64,000 nt of DNA, taken from positions 2,852,001-2,916,000 of the forward strand of contig NZ_CP084550.1 in assembly GCF_021800405.1 (NCBI RefSeq), given 5' to 3'. Of this stretch, positions 56,428 to 64,000 are shown one piece after another. Made by a program: the position numbers and the translations under genes. Every line of letters starts with the position of its first letter. Position 1 is the first letter of the stretch. The DNA comes from Arthrobacter sp. FW306-07-I. Its GTDB lineage: Bacteria > Actinomycetota > Actinomycetes > Actinomycetales > Micrococcaceae. Below the pieces are notes generated by a model. The model did no database searches. It saw only the letters and a program-made list of their open reading frames with translations, and was not told where the DNA came from.

Positions 56428-58095
56428 CTAGCTGGCTGCAGCGCCCAGCGTGACGTCGAACGTCTGCTCACTGCCGCCGCGCTGCACGGTGATCTTCACC
56501 TTGGATCCTGCCGGCTGTTCCCGGACCGCCGCGGTCAGCTGGTTCGGCTCGCCGATGGTGAGGTCGTTGAACTTAGTGATGACGTCGCCCGCCTTGATGC
56601 CCGCTTTTCCTGCTGCCGAGTTGGCCTCAACGGTGGCGACGTCAGCTCCCACCGAGAATTCGGAGGCCGCGCCCGACGTCGTCTTGGCCTTGACGCTCAC
56701 GCCGAGCTGGCCGTGGGAGGCCTTGCCGCTGTCGATGATCTCCTGGGCCACACGCTTGGCGTTGTTGATCGGGATGCTGAACCCGACGCCGATATTGCCG
56801 CTCTGGGAGGTGGAGGTGCCTGAACCGGCGGACGCGATGGCCACGTTCACGCCGATGATCTCGCCCTTGCTGTTCACCAAGGCGCCGCCGGAGTTGCCGG
56901 GGTTGATGGCCGCGTCCGTCTGGATCACGTTGATGGCGATGGAACCTTCACTGGAGTTCTGCTGGCTCTGCCCGCCGCCAGGAGGGGCAAACTGGAATCC
57001 CTGGTCGCCACCCTGGCTGTTGTCGCCCCCCTTGGGCGCTGCCGATGATGCCACGCTGATGGTCCGGTTGAGGGTGGATACGATGCCGTCCGTGACGGTC
57101 CCGGTCAGGCCAAGCGGGGAACCGATGGCGATGGCAGTGTCCCCTACATTGAGCTTGGAGGAATCACCAAGGGTGGCGGGGGTGAGCCCGGAGGTGTCGT
57201 CGACCTTGATGACGGCGAGATCGGACAGGGGATCGGTTCCCACCAGCTTTGCCGGGAGGACCTTGCCGTCGCTGGTGCGGATCTCAAGGGTGGCATTGGC
57301 GGTCTGGCCGTCCAGGGTCACCACGTGGGTGTTGGTCAGGATGTGCCCCTGGTCATCGATGACAATGCCGGAACCGGTGCCGCCGGAGCTGCCGCTGGTG
57401 GCGCTGATGGTGACAACACTGGGCGAGGCCTTCACCGCAGCTGCCGTAATGGCGTTGACGTCGTCCTTGTTGTTGACGATGACCGTGCCGGGCTGGCTGT
57501 TGCTGCCGACGGTCGATGTGCTGGAGGCGTTGTGGCCGGAGAGCTCGCCCGCACCTACCGTAGCCACTCCACCGCCCACCAGGCCTGCTGCGAGGATGCT
57601 GGCCACAAGGGTGCCGATACCGAATGTCGCCTTCCGGCGCGGGGCGTCCTTGGGATTGGGGGCCAGGCCGACACTCCCATTGGGTGCGCCGTGGCCGGTG
57701 CCGTGCGTGGGCTGGCCATTCTGGTACTGCTGCTGTCCGTAGTATCCGGACTGGCCATCCTGGTGCTGCTGTCCATAATTGGCGGACTGGCCGTAGAACG
57801 GCTGCCGCTGCGGGTAGACCGGGCGTGGTGCGCCCGGAAGTTCCTGGGTGTGGTGGTCGCGTGCCTGCGGCGGGTCCAGCCGCTCGGTGTTGTTCTGTGG
57901 GCCGGCTTGGGTCTGGGGGCCCGTGTGGTCCTGGGCGCCCGTGTTGCCTTGAGGGGTGCCGGGTCCGCCCGCGTTCCCATACTGAGTTTCCGTCTGGCGG
58001 TCTCCAGGCTGTTCCGCGCCCTGCCGGTCCCACGGGTTCCGGCTTTGCGCGCGGTTGTCCTCAGGGACCGGTCCTGGGGTTTGATTCTCAGTCAT
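56428..58095 (-). CDS. HtrA/DegP-like membrane serine protease with PDZ domain
   Basis: A 555-residue trypsin-like protease. The N-terminal 150 residues are cytoplasmic, disordered and rich in Gln, Gly and Pro. One membrane helix (about 155-178) follows. The protease domain has the triad His in TNTHVV (about 257), Asp in SDLAV (about 291) and Ser in NPGNSGGAL (about 401). A loop rich in Gly/Gln interrupts it near 350. A single PDZ domain (about 455-550) ends the protein. It belongs to the HtrA group that degrades or senses misfolded envelope proteins. The ATG follows AAAGGAAG. It is divergent from the TPM/PspA pair, another envelope-stress set. Confidence 0.93.
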   Translation of the reverse strand: MTENQTPGPVPEDNRAQSRNPWDRQGAEQPGDRQTETQYGNAGGPGTPQGNTGAQDHTGPQTQAGPQNNTERLDPPQARDHHTQELPGAPRPVYPQRQPFYGQSANYGQQHQDGQSGYYGQQQYQNGQPTHGTGHGAPNGSVGLAPNPKDAPRRKATFGIGTLVASILAAGLVGGGVATVGAGELSGHNASSTSTVGSNSQPGTVIVNNKDDVNAITAAAVKASPSVVTISATSGSSGGTGSGIVIDDQGHILTNTHVVTLDGQTANATLEIRTSDGKVLPAKLVGTDPLSDLAVIKVDDTSGLTPATLGDSSKLNVGDTAIAIGSPLGLTGTVTDGIVSTLNRTISVASSAAPKGGDNSQGGDQGFQFAPPGGGQSQQNSSEGSIAINVIQTDAAINPGNSGGALVNSKGEIIGVNVAIASAGSGTSTSQSGNIGVGFSIPINNAKRVAQEIIDSGKASHGQLGVSVKAKTTSGAASEFSVGADVATVEANSAAGKAGIKAGDVITKFNDLTIGEPNQLTAAVREQPAGSKVKITVQRGGSEQTFDVTLGAAAS

Positions 58096-58375
58096 GAGAC
58101 TTCCTTTCATCCTCGTCTGCCATTAACTATGACCCGTTCCGCTGGAACAAGCTCGGATGTTTGCTGAGAGCTTCCTGAACGCTTCAAGCAAGGGTCTCCG
58201 GCAGCAAGGCGTTTCGCTGGAGGCATATTCGGTCGCATGGACTGCCTGTGGGGTGCACCATAGAATCAAGATGAAATGCCACAGCGACCTGCGGCTTCAC
58301 ACCAAGCGTGGGGGCGCTGTGGATTCGACGACTGATTCGTCCCGAATCGGTGTCAGGCATGCTGAAGGGTTGCAC

Positions 58376-60436
58376 ATGCGGTCAAAGTTCAGACGTATCC
58401 TCGCCGTGATCGGCCTTGCCGGGCTGCTGGCGGTACCCGCCGGCGCCGCTTGGGCCGAAGACCCTGTCCCCATCCCCTCCGGGACCAACATCGTTGACGA
58501 CGCCAACGTGCTGGGCAGCCGGAAGGGCGAAGTCCAGGATGCGATCCAGAAGCTGCTGAAGGACCACAAGTACAACCTGTACGTGGTCACCGTGAAGACG
58601 TTCACCAACCCCACCGATCCCAAACAATGGGCTCAAGCCGTTGCGACCAAAAAGGGCATGGGCAAGTCAGACGTCATCCTGACCATGTCCGATGACGGTC
58701 ACTACTACTTCGCACCCAACTCAGCCAGTTCGATCGCGTCGAAGACCAGTAGCATTTCCCAAAACGCCATTGTGCCCAACCTCGGAGCCGGCAAGCGTGA
58801 CTTCGCCCAAGCTGCCATCGACACCGCCGCCGCTGTTGGCGACGCCGCCGGCGGCGGCAGCGGCAACGTCTCGTCCGGGAACGGAGCCGGCGCCGGCGTC
58901 CTGGTGGGTGCGGGCGTAGTGGTCGCAGGAGGCGGGGCGTACCTGTACTACCGGAACCGCCGGAAGAAAGCCGCCGTCCAAGCGGCCTCCAGCGGAAGCT
59001 ACGGCCCGCAGGGCGCCGAGCTGGACCCGCTGGCGTCACTCAGCGTTGAGGAACTCCGACGCAAGAGTGGTTCCCTGCTGATCGAAGCCGACGACGCCAT
59101 CAAATCCAGCGAGCAGGAACTCGGTTTCGCCCAGGCGCAGTACGGGGATTCCGCCGTCGGGAACTTCACCAAGGCCCTGGCGGAAGCAAAGGCCCACATG
59201 GCGGAGTCCTTCAAGCTGCAGCAGCAGCTCGATGACCACATCCCGGATACCGAGGAACAGCAGCGGACTTGGATGGGTGAGATCATCCGCCGCTCGGAGG
59301 CAGCCCTGGAATCGCTCCAAGAGCAAAAAGCGGACTTTGACTCGCTGCGTGAGCTGGAGAAGAACGCTCCGCAGGCCCTTGCGGCCGTCAACGCGGGAGC
59401 CAGCGAGGCTGACGCCAAGATCTCCAGCGCTGAACAGTCCCTGGCGGCCATGCGGTCCAAGTATGCCGACAGCGCGCTGGTGCAGGTCTCGGACAATATC
59501 GTGCAGGCCAAGGAACGCCTGGCCTTCGTGCAGAACGCATCCGAGACGGCGCGGCAGAAGCTGGGTGAGGGCGAGGGCAGCCTGGCCGCGGTAGCCGTCC
59601 GTGCGGCCGAGGAAAGCCTGCACCAGACCAACGTCCTCCTGGACGCGATCTCCAAGGTAGCCGGCAATCTCGACGAGGCCCGCAACGGTCTCGAAGCAGC
59701 GGTTGTGGACACTTCCCAGGACCTGGCCCAGGCAAAGGCCATGATCCAGTCCGGAGCACACACCGAACTGGCAGGTCCGGTGGCCGCGGTGGAAGCGGCG
59801 CTGGCCCAGGTGAAGACCGAGATCCAGGGTGGGAAGATCGATCCCATCGCCACCCTTCAGCGGGTGGAGACGGCCCACCAGTCCCTGGACCAGGCCCTGG
59901 CCGGCATCCGCGACCAGCAGGAGCAGGCGAGGCGGGCACAGGCGTCACTGCAGCAGACCATCATGTCCGCACAGGCCCAGATCAGCGCCACCTCCGACTA
60001 CATCACCGCCCGGCGCGGCGGTGTGGGAACCGAGGCACGGACCCGGCTGGCAGAGTCCCAGCGGAACCTCGACTACGCGCTGTCCATCGCGAGGACCGAT
60101 CCCGTCACCGCGCTTACTTACGCGCAGCAGGCGCATGCCCTCGCGGCGCAGGCGGCGCAGCTGGCCCAGGCCGACGTTGAGCACTTCGACGGCTACGCAA
60201 ACTCGGGCTTTGGGCGCGGCGGCATGTTTGGCGGCGGAGGCGGCGGCGGACTGGGCGGCGCCATCCTGGGCGGGATCCTAATCAATTCCATCCTTCATGG
60301 GGGCCATGGCGGTTGGGGCGGCGGCGGTGGCTGGGGCGGCGACGGCGGAGGCGGCTTTGGCGGAGACTCGGGCGGCTTCGGCGGCGGGGACTTTGGCGGC
60401 GGCGATTTCGGCGGCGGCGACTCCGGCAGTTTCTAA
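58376..60436 (+). CDS. TPM-domain membrane protein with long coiled coil and Gly-rich tail
   Basis: A 686-residue protein. A signal peptide (about 1-27, AWA cleavage) leads to an outer TPM domain (about 35-165; PSGTNIVDDANVLG). A single helix (about 173-193) with basic YYRNRRKK is followed by a cytoplasmic coiled coil of about 400 residues, then a Gly-rich tail from about 615 containing GGGWGGDGGGGFGG. TPM domains occur in phosphatase-like and photosystem-repair proteins; activity here is unproven. The start is the ATG six bases after AAGGG. pspA follows after 108 bases, which suggests a joint role at the membrane. Confidence 0.88.
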   Translation: MRSKFRRILAVIGLAGLLAVPAGAAWAEDPVPIPSGTNIVDDANVLGSRKGEVQDAIQKLLKDHKYNLYVVTVKTFTNPTDPKQWAQAVATKKGMGKSDVILTMSDDGHYYFAPNSASSIASKTSSISQNAIVPNLGAGKRDFAQAAIDTAAAVGDAAGGGSGNVSSGNGAGAGVLVGAGVVVAGGGAYLYYRNRRKKAAVQAASSGSYGPQGAELDPLASLSVEELRRKSGSLLIEADDAIKSSEQELGFAQAQYGDSAVGNFTKALAEAKAHMAESFKLQQQLDDHIPDTEEQQRTWMGEIIRRSEAALESLQEQKADFDSLRELEKNAPQALAAVNAGASEADAKISSAEQSLAAMRSKYADSALVQVSDNIVQAKERLAFVQNASETARQKLGEGEGSLAAVAVRAAEESLHQTNVLLDAISKVAGNLDEARNGLEAAVVDTSQDLAQAKAMIQSGAHTELAGPVAAVEAALAQVKTEIQGGKIDPIATLQRVETAHQSLDQALAGIRDQQEQARRAQASLQQTIMSAQAQISATSDYITARRGGVGTEARTRLAESQRNLDYALSIARTDPVTALTYAQQAHALAAQAAQLAQADVEHFDGYANSGFGRGGMFGGGGGGGLGGAILGGILINSILHGGHGGWGGGGGWGGDGGGGFGGDSGGFGGGDFGGGDFGGGDSGSF

Positions 60437-60544
60437 AGACTTCCGCCGGACACGCTGGAAGATCCCGGCGGGGCGGAGAGACGAAGTACACCACTGTGCA
60501 CCGGTTCCAGTGGTCAACAAAGAGCAGGATGAAAGGCAAACACC

Positions 60545-61336
60545 ATGGTTAAGCAGTCCATTTTCGGCCGGATCGCGCAGCTGGCAAAGGCAAACATCAA
60601 CTCTTTGCTGGACAACGCCGAGGACCCCCAGAAGATGCTGGACCAGATGGTCCGCGACTACACCAATAACATCGCCGAAGCCGAGTCCGCAGTGGCGCAG
60701 ACCATCGGCAACCTCCGCATGCTGGAAGACGACTACAACGAAGACGTCAAGAATGCCCGCGATTGGGGCAGCAAGGCGTTGGCCGCCTCCCGCAAGGCTG
60801 ACGAGTTCCGTGCTGCCGGCGACGTTGCCGACGCAGAGAAGTTCGACAACCTGGCAAAGGTCGCCCTGCAGCGCCAAATGGCTGCCGAGAACGAAGCCAA
60901 GGGCGCAGAGCCTGCCATCGCCTCCCAGCGGGAAGTGGTGGACAAGCTGAAGACCGGCCTGGACCAGATGAAGAACAAGCTCAACCAGCTGACCAGCAAG
61001 CGCAACGAGCTGGTGGCCAGGTCCAAGACAGCAGCCGCTCAGTCCCAGGTCCACGACGCGATCAAGAGCATCGACATCATGGACCCGACCAGCGAGGTGG
61101 GCCGCTTCGAGGAGAAGATCCGCCGCGAAGAGGCCAAGGTCCGCGGACAGCAGGAGCTCGCGGCATCCAGCTTGGACGCACAGTTCAACCAGCTGGAGGA
61201 CTTGGGTGAGCAGACCGAGATCGAAGCCCGCCTGGCGGCGCTCAAGGCCGGCGGCAACTCCAAGCCTGCCCTGGGTGCGGCGAGCCCGGCTTCGTCTGAA
61301 TCAACGGTCGAGGAGGCAGACTTCGACAAGCTGTAA
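60545..61336 (+). CDS. pspA: PspA/IM30-family phage-shock protein
   Basis: A 263-residue coiled-coil protein of the ESCRT-III-like PspA/IM30 family, which assembles on damaged membranes to preserve proton motive force. The sequence fits throughout: N-terminal amphipathic helix SIFGRIAQLAKANINSLLD, DPQKMLDQMVRDY, long helices, and RFEEKIRREEAKVRGQQEL. The C-terminus has a short acidic low-complexity tail. The ATG follows AAAGG. It lies directly after the TPM-domain gene, whose cytoplasmic coiled coil may be its partner. No PspC is in the window. Confidence 0.95.
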   Translation: MVKQSIFGRIAQLAKANINSLLDNAEDPQKMLDQMVRDYTNNIAEAESAVAQTIGNLRMLEDDYNEDVKNARDWGSKALAASRKADEFRAAGDVADAEKFDNLAKVALQRQMAAENEAKGAEPAIASQREVVDKLKTGLDQMKNKLNQLTSKRNELVARSKTAAAQSQVHDAIKSIDIMDPTSEVGRFEEKIRREEAKVRGQQELAASSLDAQFNQLEDLGEQTEIEARLAALKAGGNSKPALGAASPASSESTVEEADFDKL

Positions 61337-61370
61337 GGCCCGCCATCACGTCGGCGGATGATACACGGCC

Positions 61371-61396
61371 ATGGCCGGGACCGCGGTCCCGGCCAT
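61371..61396. terminator. 26-bp perfect palindrome between pspA and phr
   Basis: Thirteen-base arms (61371-61383 and 61384-61396) with further pairing GATACA (61360-61365) to TGTATC (61400-61405). It may end pspA transcripts, but the T-run is weak. It also lies just ahead of the phr promoter. Confidence 0.55.
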
Positions 61397-61412
61397 AGTT
61401 GTATCCGCTGTG

Positions 61413-61418
61413 TAGCGT
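61413..61418 (+). promoter_or_regulatory. -10 element TAGCGT for leaderless phr
   Basis: TAGCGT, six bases (GGGGCC), then ATG at 61425. No convincing Shine-Dalgarno sequence is present. Confidence 0.5.
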
Positions 61419-61424
61419 GGGGCC

Positions 61425-62852
61425 ATGGCTTCTTCTGAAGGAACGTCCCTGGTCTGGCTTCGCGACGATTTGCGGCTGGACGATAACCCGGCCCTGTCCG
61501 AAGCGGTGCACCGGGGCATGCCGCTCACGGTGGTGTACGTCCTGGATGAGGAGTCCCGCGGCGTCCGGCCCCTCGGCGGCGCCGCCCGCTGGTGGCTGCA
61601 CCACTCCCTCGCCGCACTCTCCGCGGATCTCGAAAACCGCGGATCACGCCTGGTCCTTCGTCGAGGCCCTGCCGGAGAGGCCATCAGGACGCTGGCCTCC
61701 CAGACGAAGGCAAGCCACCTGTTCTGGAACCGCAGGTACGGGCAGCCGGAACGGAGCATCGACGCCGACCTCAAGGAGTGGGCCGGCGGCAACGGGATGC
61801 AGGCGTCCAGCTTCCAGGCGAACCTGCTCTTCGAGCCCTGGACCGTCAGGACCGGGGCGGGCGGCCCCTACAAGGTCTATTCCCCATTCTGGCGCGCCTG
61901 CCTCGCGTCACAGGACATCCGGGATCCCTTCGAGGCGCCGGAGACGCCGCCCCACCCCGCTCCTGCCGGACGCGGGCTGCCGGCCAGTGACAGCCTGGCC
62001 AGTTGGAATCTCCTGCCCTCCTCCCCCGACTGGAGCGGCGGACTGGCTGCCACGTGGCGGCCAGGCCAAATGGGCGCCCAGCAGCGCCTGGAAGACTTCC
62101 TGGATGGGCCCATCGAGGAGTACGGAACCGGCCGCAACCTGCCCGGCACCGAGGGCACCAGCCGGCTGTCGCCGCACCTCCGGTTCGGGGAGGTCAGTCC
62201 GTTCCGCGTGTGGCGCGAGATCCGGCGCCGGCATCCGGGCACGGTCCCTTCCGACGTCGGTATTTACCGGGCTGAACTGGGCTGGCGCGAATTCAACTGG
62301 CACCTGCTGTACCACAACCCGGATTTGGCCACCCGCAATTTCCGGCCGGCCTTCGACAACTTCCGCTGGGCCCCCACCAACCGTGAAGAGCTTGCCGCCT
62401 GGCAGCAGGGAAACACGGGCTACCCGCTGGTGGATGCCGGGATGCGGCAACTGTGGCAGACAGGCTGGATGCACAACCGGGTGCGGATGGCCGCTGCATC
62501 CTTCCTGGTCAAAAACCTCCTCACCGACTGGCGGATCGGGGAGGAATGGTTCTGGGACACGCTGGTGGATGCGGACGCTGCCAACAACCCGGCCAACTGG
62601 CAGTGGGTTGCAGGGTCCGGGGCGGACGCCTCGCCCTACTACCGGATCTTCAATCCCGTCACGCAGAGCAAGAAATTCGACGCCGACGGCAGCTACCTGC
62701 GGACCTTCATTCCGGAGCTCCGGGACGTCCAGGGCAAGAAGATCCACGAGCCTTGGACGGCCGACGTTGACCGCTACCCCGCACCGCTTGTGGACCTGGC
62801 AGAGTCGCGGGAACGCGCGCTTGAGGCCTACCAGCAGATCAAGAACGCCTGA
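61425..62852 (+). CDS. phr: Deoxyribodipyrimidine photolyase (class I)
   Basis: A 475-residue cryptochrome/photolyase protein that repairs UV pyrimidine dimers with blue light. The N-terminal alpha/beta antenna domain (about 1-130) opens with LVWLRDDLRLDDNPAL. The FAD-binding helical domain has SRLSPHLRFGEVSPFRVW, WREFNWHLLYHNPDLA, GNTGYPLVDAGMRQLW and MHNRVRMAAASFLVKNLL, the core active-site region. Tryptophans in the electron-transfer area are present. Normal length. It converges on the cytochrome b gene 21 bases away. Probably leaderless. Confidence 0.95.
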   Translation: MASSEGTSLVWLRDDLRLDDNPALSEAVHRGMPLTVVYVLDEESRGVRPLGGAARWWLHHSLAALSADLENRGSRLVLRRGPAGEAIRTLASQTKASHLFWNRRYGQPERSIDADLKEWAGGNGMQASSFQANLLFEPWTVRTGAGGPYKVYSPFWRACLASQDIRDPFEAPETPPHPAPAGRGLPASDSLASWNLLPSSPDWSGGLAATWRPGQMGAQQRLEDFLDGPIEEYGTGRNLPGTEGTSRLSPHLRFGEVSPFRVWREIRRRHPGTVPSDVGIYRAELGWREFNWHLLYHNPDLATRNFRPAFDNFRWAPTNREELAAWQQGNTGYPLVDAGMRQLWQTGWMHNRVRMAAASFLVKNLLTDWRIGEEWFWDTLVDADAANNPANWQWVAGSGADASPYYRIFNPVTQSKKFDADGSYLRTFIPELRDVQGKKIHEPWTADVDRYPAPLVDLAESRERALEAYQQIKNA

Positions 62853-62873
62853 CCACTGCTGGCGGCGCCAGGC

Positions 62874-63806
62874 TTAGCGGCTGACCTTGCCCATCAGGGA
62901 AGCAATGGGCCGCAGGAAGATGGGACGGGCCAGGAACCAGGCAGCCACCATCACGGCGACGGAGGCGAGAAACACCCAGAAACCGAACCAGCCGTCGTCG
63001 TCGCGGACCCCGTACATGTGGTTCAGGTTCCGCAGGGCACCGGTGGTAAGCACCAGGAAGACGTGGACCACGATGAAGGCCACGAAGTAGATCATCACCG
63101 GGAAGTGGACGGCGCGGGCCCACTCAATCGGGAACGCCTTGTTGAGGCCGGCGGCCTTCTTGGGCCAGGCCCCGGACATCCGGAGGCCGGTGATAAACGC
63201 CAGTGGCGCGGCGATGAAGACGGTCACGAAGTATGCCAGCAGCTGCAGCGCGTTGTAGTTGATCCAGCCGTCCTCCGTGGGCCAGTCAAGCGAGGCGTAC
63301 TGCAGCGCCGCCGAGAGCGCGTTCGGGAAGACGTCCCAGCTGGTGGGGACGATGCGCGTCCACTGCCCGGTGGCAAACAGCAGGACGGCGAAGATGAGCC
63401 CGTTCAGGATCCAGAGGGCATCCAGTGTCAGGTGGAACCAGAGCTCAAGGCTGATCTTGGCGGGCGCGTTCCTGGTGCGGATCAAACCCTTGTTGTTCCT
63501 GGTCCAGTGGCCGCTGGGCCGCGTGGTGGTCCGCACCTGCCAGCCGGTTCGGATGATCAGGAGCAGGAAGAAAGCGTTGAGGAAGTGCTGCCAGGCCAGC
63601 CACGCGGGAAATCCCACCGGGGCATTGGCCGGCAGCTTCGACTGGCCCGGGTAGTCGCTGACGAAGGAAGCCACGGCCGGAAGCCCCATGAGCAGCTTGG
63701 CGACCAACACCACCAGGACCACGGCCACGAGGACGGCGGGAACCATCCAGTAAAGCCGGGACCGCTTGCCCGTAGCGGTGCCGGGCTTCTTCGTGGGTGT
63801 GGCCAT
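62874..63806 (-). CDS. Cytochrome b561/b6-type membrane protein
   Basis: A 310-residue protein with five or six membrane segments of the cytochrome b561/Ni-hydrogenase type. Histidines that could ligate haem lie in AWQHFLNAFF, LWFHLTLDAL, RAVHFPVMIY and FIVVHVFLV. It probably relays electrons between the quinone pool and an unidentified oxidoreductase. Family members often pair with a molybdopterin enzyme, but none is adjacent here. The N-terminus is basic (KKPGTATGKRSR). The ATG has a weak ribosome site; TATGTT lies about five bases ahead, so a leaderless start is possible. Confidence 0.88.
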   Translation of the reverse strand: MATPTKKPGTATGKRSRLYWMVPAVLVAVVLVVLVAKLLMGLPAVASFVSDYPGQSKLPANAPVGFPAWLAWQHFLNAFFLLLIIRTGWQVRTTTRPSGHWTRNNKGLIRTRNAPAKISLELWFHLTLDALWILNGLIFAVLLFATGQWTRIVPTSWDVFPNALSAALQYASLDWPTEDGWINYNALQLLAYFVTVFIAAPLAFITGLRMSGAWPKKAAGLNKAFPIEWARAVHFPVMIYFVAFIVVHVFLVLTTGALRNLNHMYGVRDDDGWFGFWVFLASVAVMVAAWFLARPIFLRPIASLMGKVSR

Positions 63807-63906
63807 CGAACAACATACCTCTCAGGAATGACTGGGGCTGCCCACAGATCGCGGGGCCCTTCGAAAGAGAATACTAGGAACTGGGCCCATCCAAGGAAAC
63901 GGAAAA

Positions 63907-63934
63907 CCCCGACCGGCGTAACTGCCGGTCGGGG
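63907..63934 (-). terminator. Terminator of the initiator tRNA gene
   Basis: Perfect 11-bp stem CCCCGACCGGC with its complement and a six-base loop; on the minus strand it is followed by TTTTCC. It ends the tRNA transcript 10 bases after the mature 3' end. Confidence 0.88.
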
Positions 63935-63944
63935 CCTTCATAAG

Positions 63945-64000
63945 TTGCGGGGACAGGATTTGAACCTGTGACCTCTGGGTTATGAGCCCAGCGAGCTACC
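63945..64000 (-). tRNA. Initiator tRNA-Met (CAT), 5' part outside window
   Basis: The visible 56 bases cover part of the D arm, the anticodon arm, variable loop, T arm and 3' acceptor strand. The anticodon is CAT in loop CTCATAA. The anticodon stem ends in three GC pairs (GGG/CCC), the mark of initiator tRNA. The 3' acceptor strand CCCCGCA would leave A72 unpaired with C1, also typical of initiators, although position 1 is not in the window. The mature 3' end is A at 63945; CCA is not encoded. Confidence 0.92.

Overview
The window looks like chromosome of a high-GC actinobacterium of the Micrococcaceae, most likely Arthrobacter or Pseudarthrobacter. Evidence: GC-rich codon use; actinobacterial signature genes (a WhiB1-type WhiB, PdtaS, MtrA-MtrB-LpqB, SecA1, a 180-kDa NAD-glutamate dehydrogenase, SigK-RskA); and gene order shared with Mycobacterium tuberculosis (whiB1-pdtaS; secA1-hpf-comF-lpqB-mtrB-mtrA; metE-like-mnmA-iscS-etfA-etfB). 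Genus is inference. I see no phage, insertion sequence, CRISPR array or rRNA. No gene-free stretch exceeds 300 bases.

Layout. 1-4522 (minus): a galactan-type surface-polysaccharide operon: UDP-galactopyranose mutase, GlfT2-like galactofuranosyltransferase, ABC-2 export permease and the 5' part of its ATPase. 4749-8822: a lone EssC-like ATPase (FHA, two membrane helices, three FtsK-type modules). 8882-16360: a small membrane protein, whiB1, pdtaS and glutamate dehydrogenase. 16416-20930: a CpaE-like ATPase and a SAF/CpaB-like membrane protein without other Tad pilus genes, a small BldC/excisionase-like regulator, a conserved unknown, a LysM membrane protein and an Rv3235-family protein. 21051-31483 (minus): secA, a YcaQ-type DNA glycosylase, hpf, comF, lpqB, mtrB and mtrA. 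Divergent from mtrA, 31659-38194 holds a run of overlapping or closely spaced genes: proline-rich membrane protein, DUF4129, DUF4350, MoxR, DUF58 and DUF4166.

38198-46796 (minus): a MetE-like protein coupled to chorismate mutase, a complete oligopeptide ABC transporter, and mnmA; 46922-48861 holds a cysteine desulfurase and a cysteine-rich ArsR-like regulator that faces a DoxX gene across a compact promoter/operator region. 49500-53582: lipoprotein, J-domain protein, trmL, and sigK-rskA behind a probable SigK-type promoter. 53653-56189 (minus): PIG-L deacetylase with etfA and etfB. 56428-62852: HtrA-type protease, divergent from a TPM/coiled-coil membrane protein followed by pspA, then a photolyase. 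The window closes with a cytochrome b561-like protein and the 3' part of an initiator tRNA-Met.

How they fit together: much of the window serves the cell envelope (galactan synthesis and export, SecA, MtrAB-LpqB, MoxR/DUF58, HtrA, PspA/TPM, SigK/RskA). A second theme is sulfur and redox chemistry (MnmA, IscS-type desulfurase, a possible Fe-S-sensing regulator, Etf, WhiB). The best leads for something new are the 10-bp direct repeats beside a BldC-like gene, the orphan EssC-like ATPase, the MetE-like protein that lacks zinc ligands, the DoxX/regulator operators, and the repeated -10-N6-start signature of leaderless genes.
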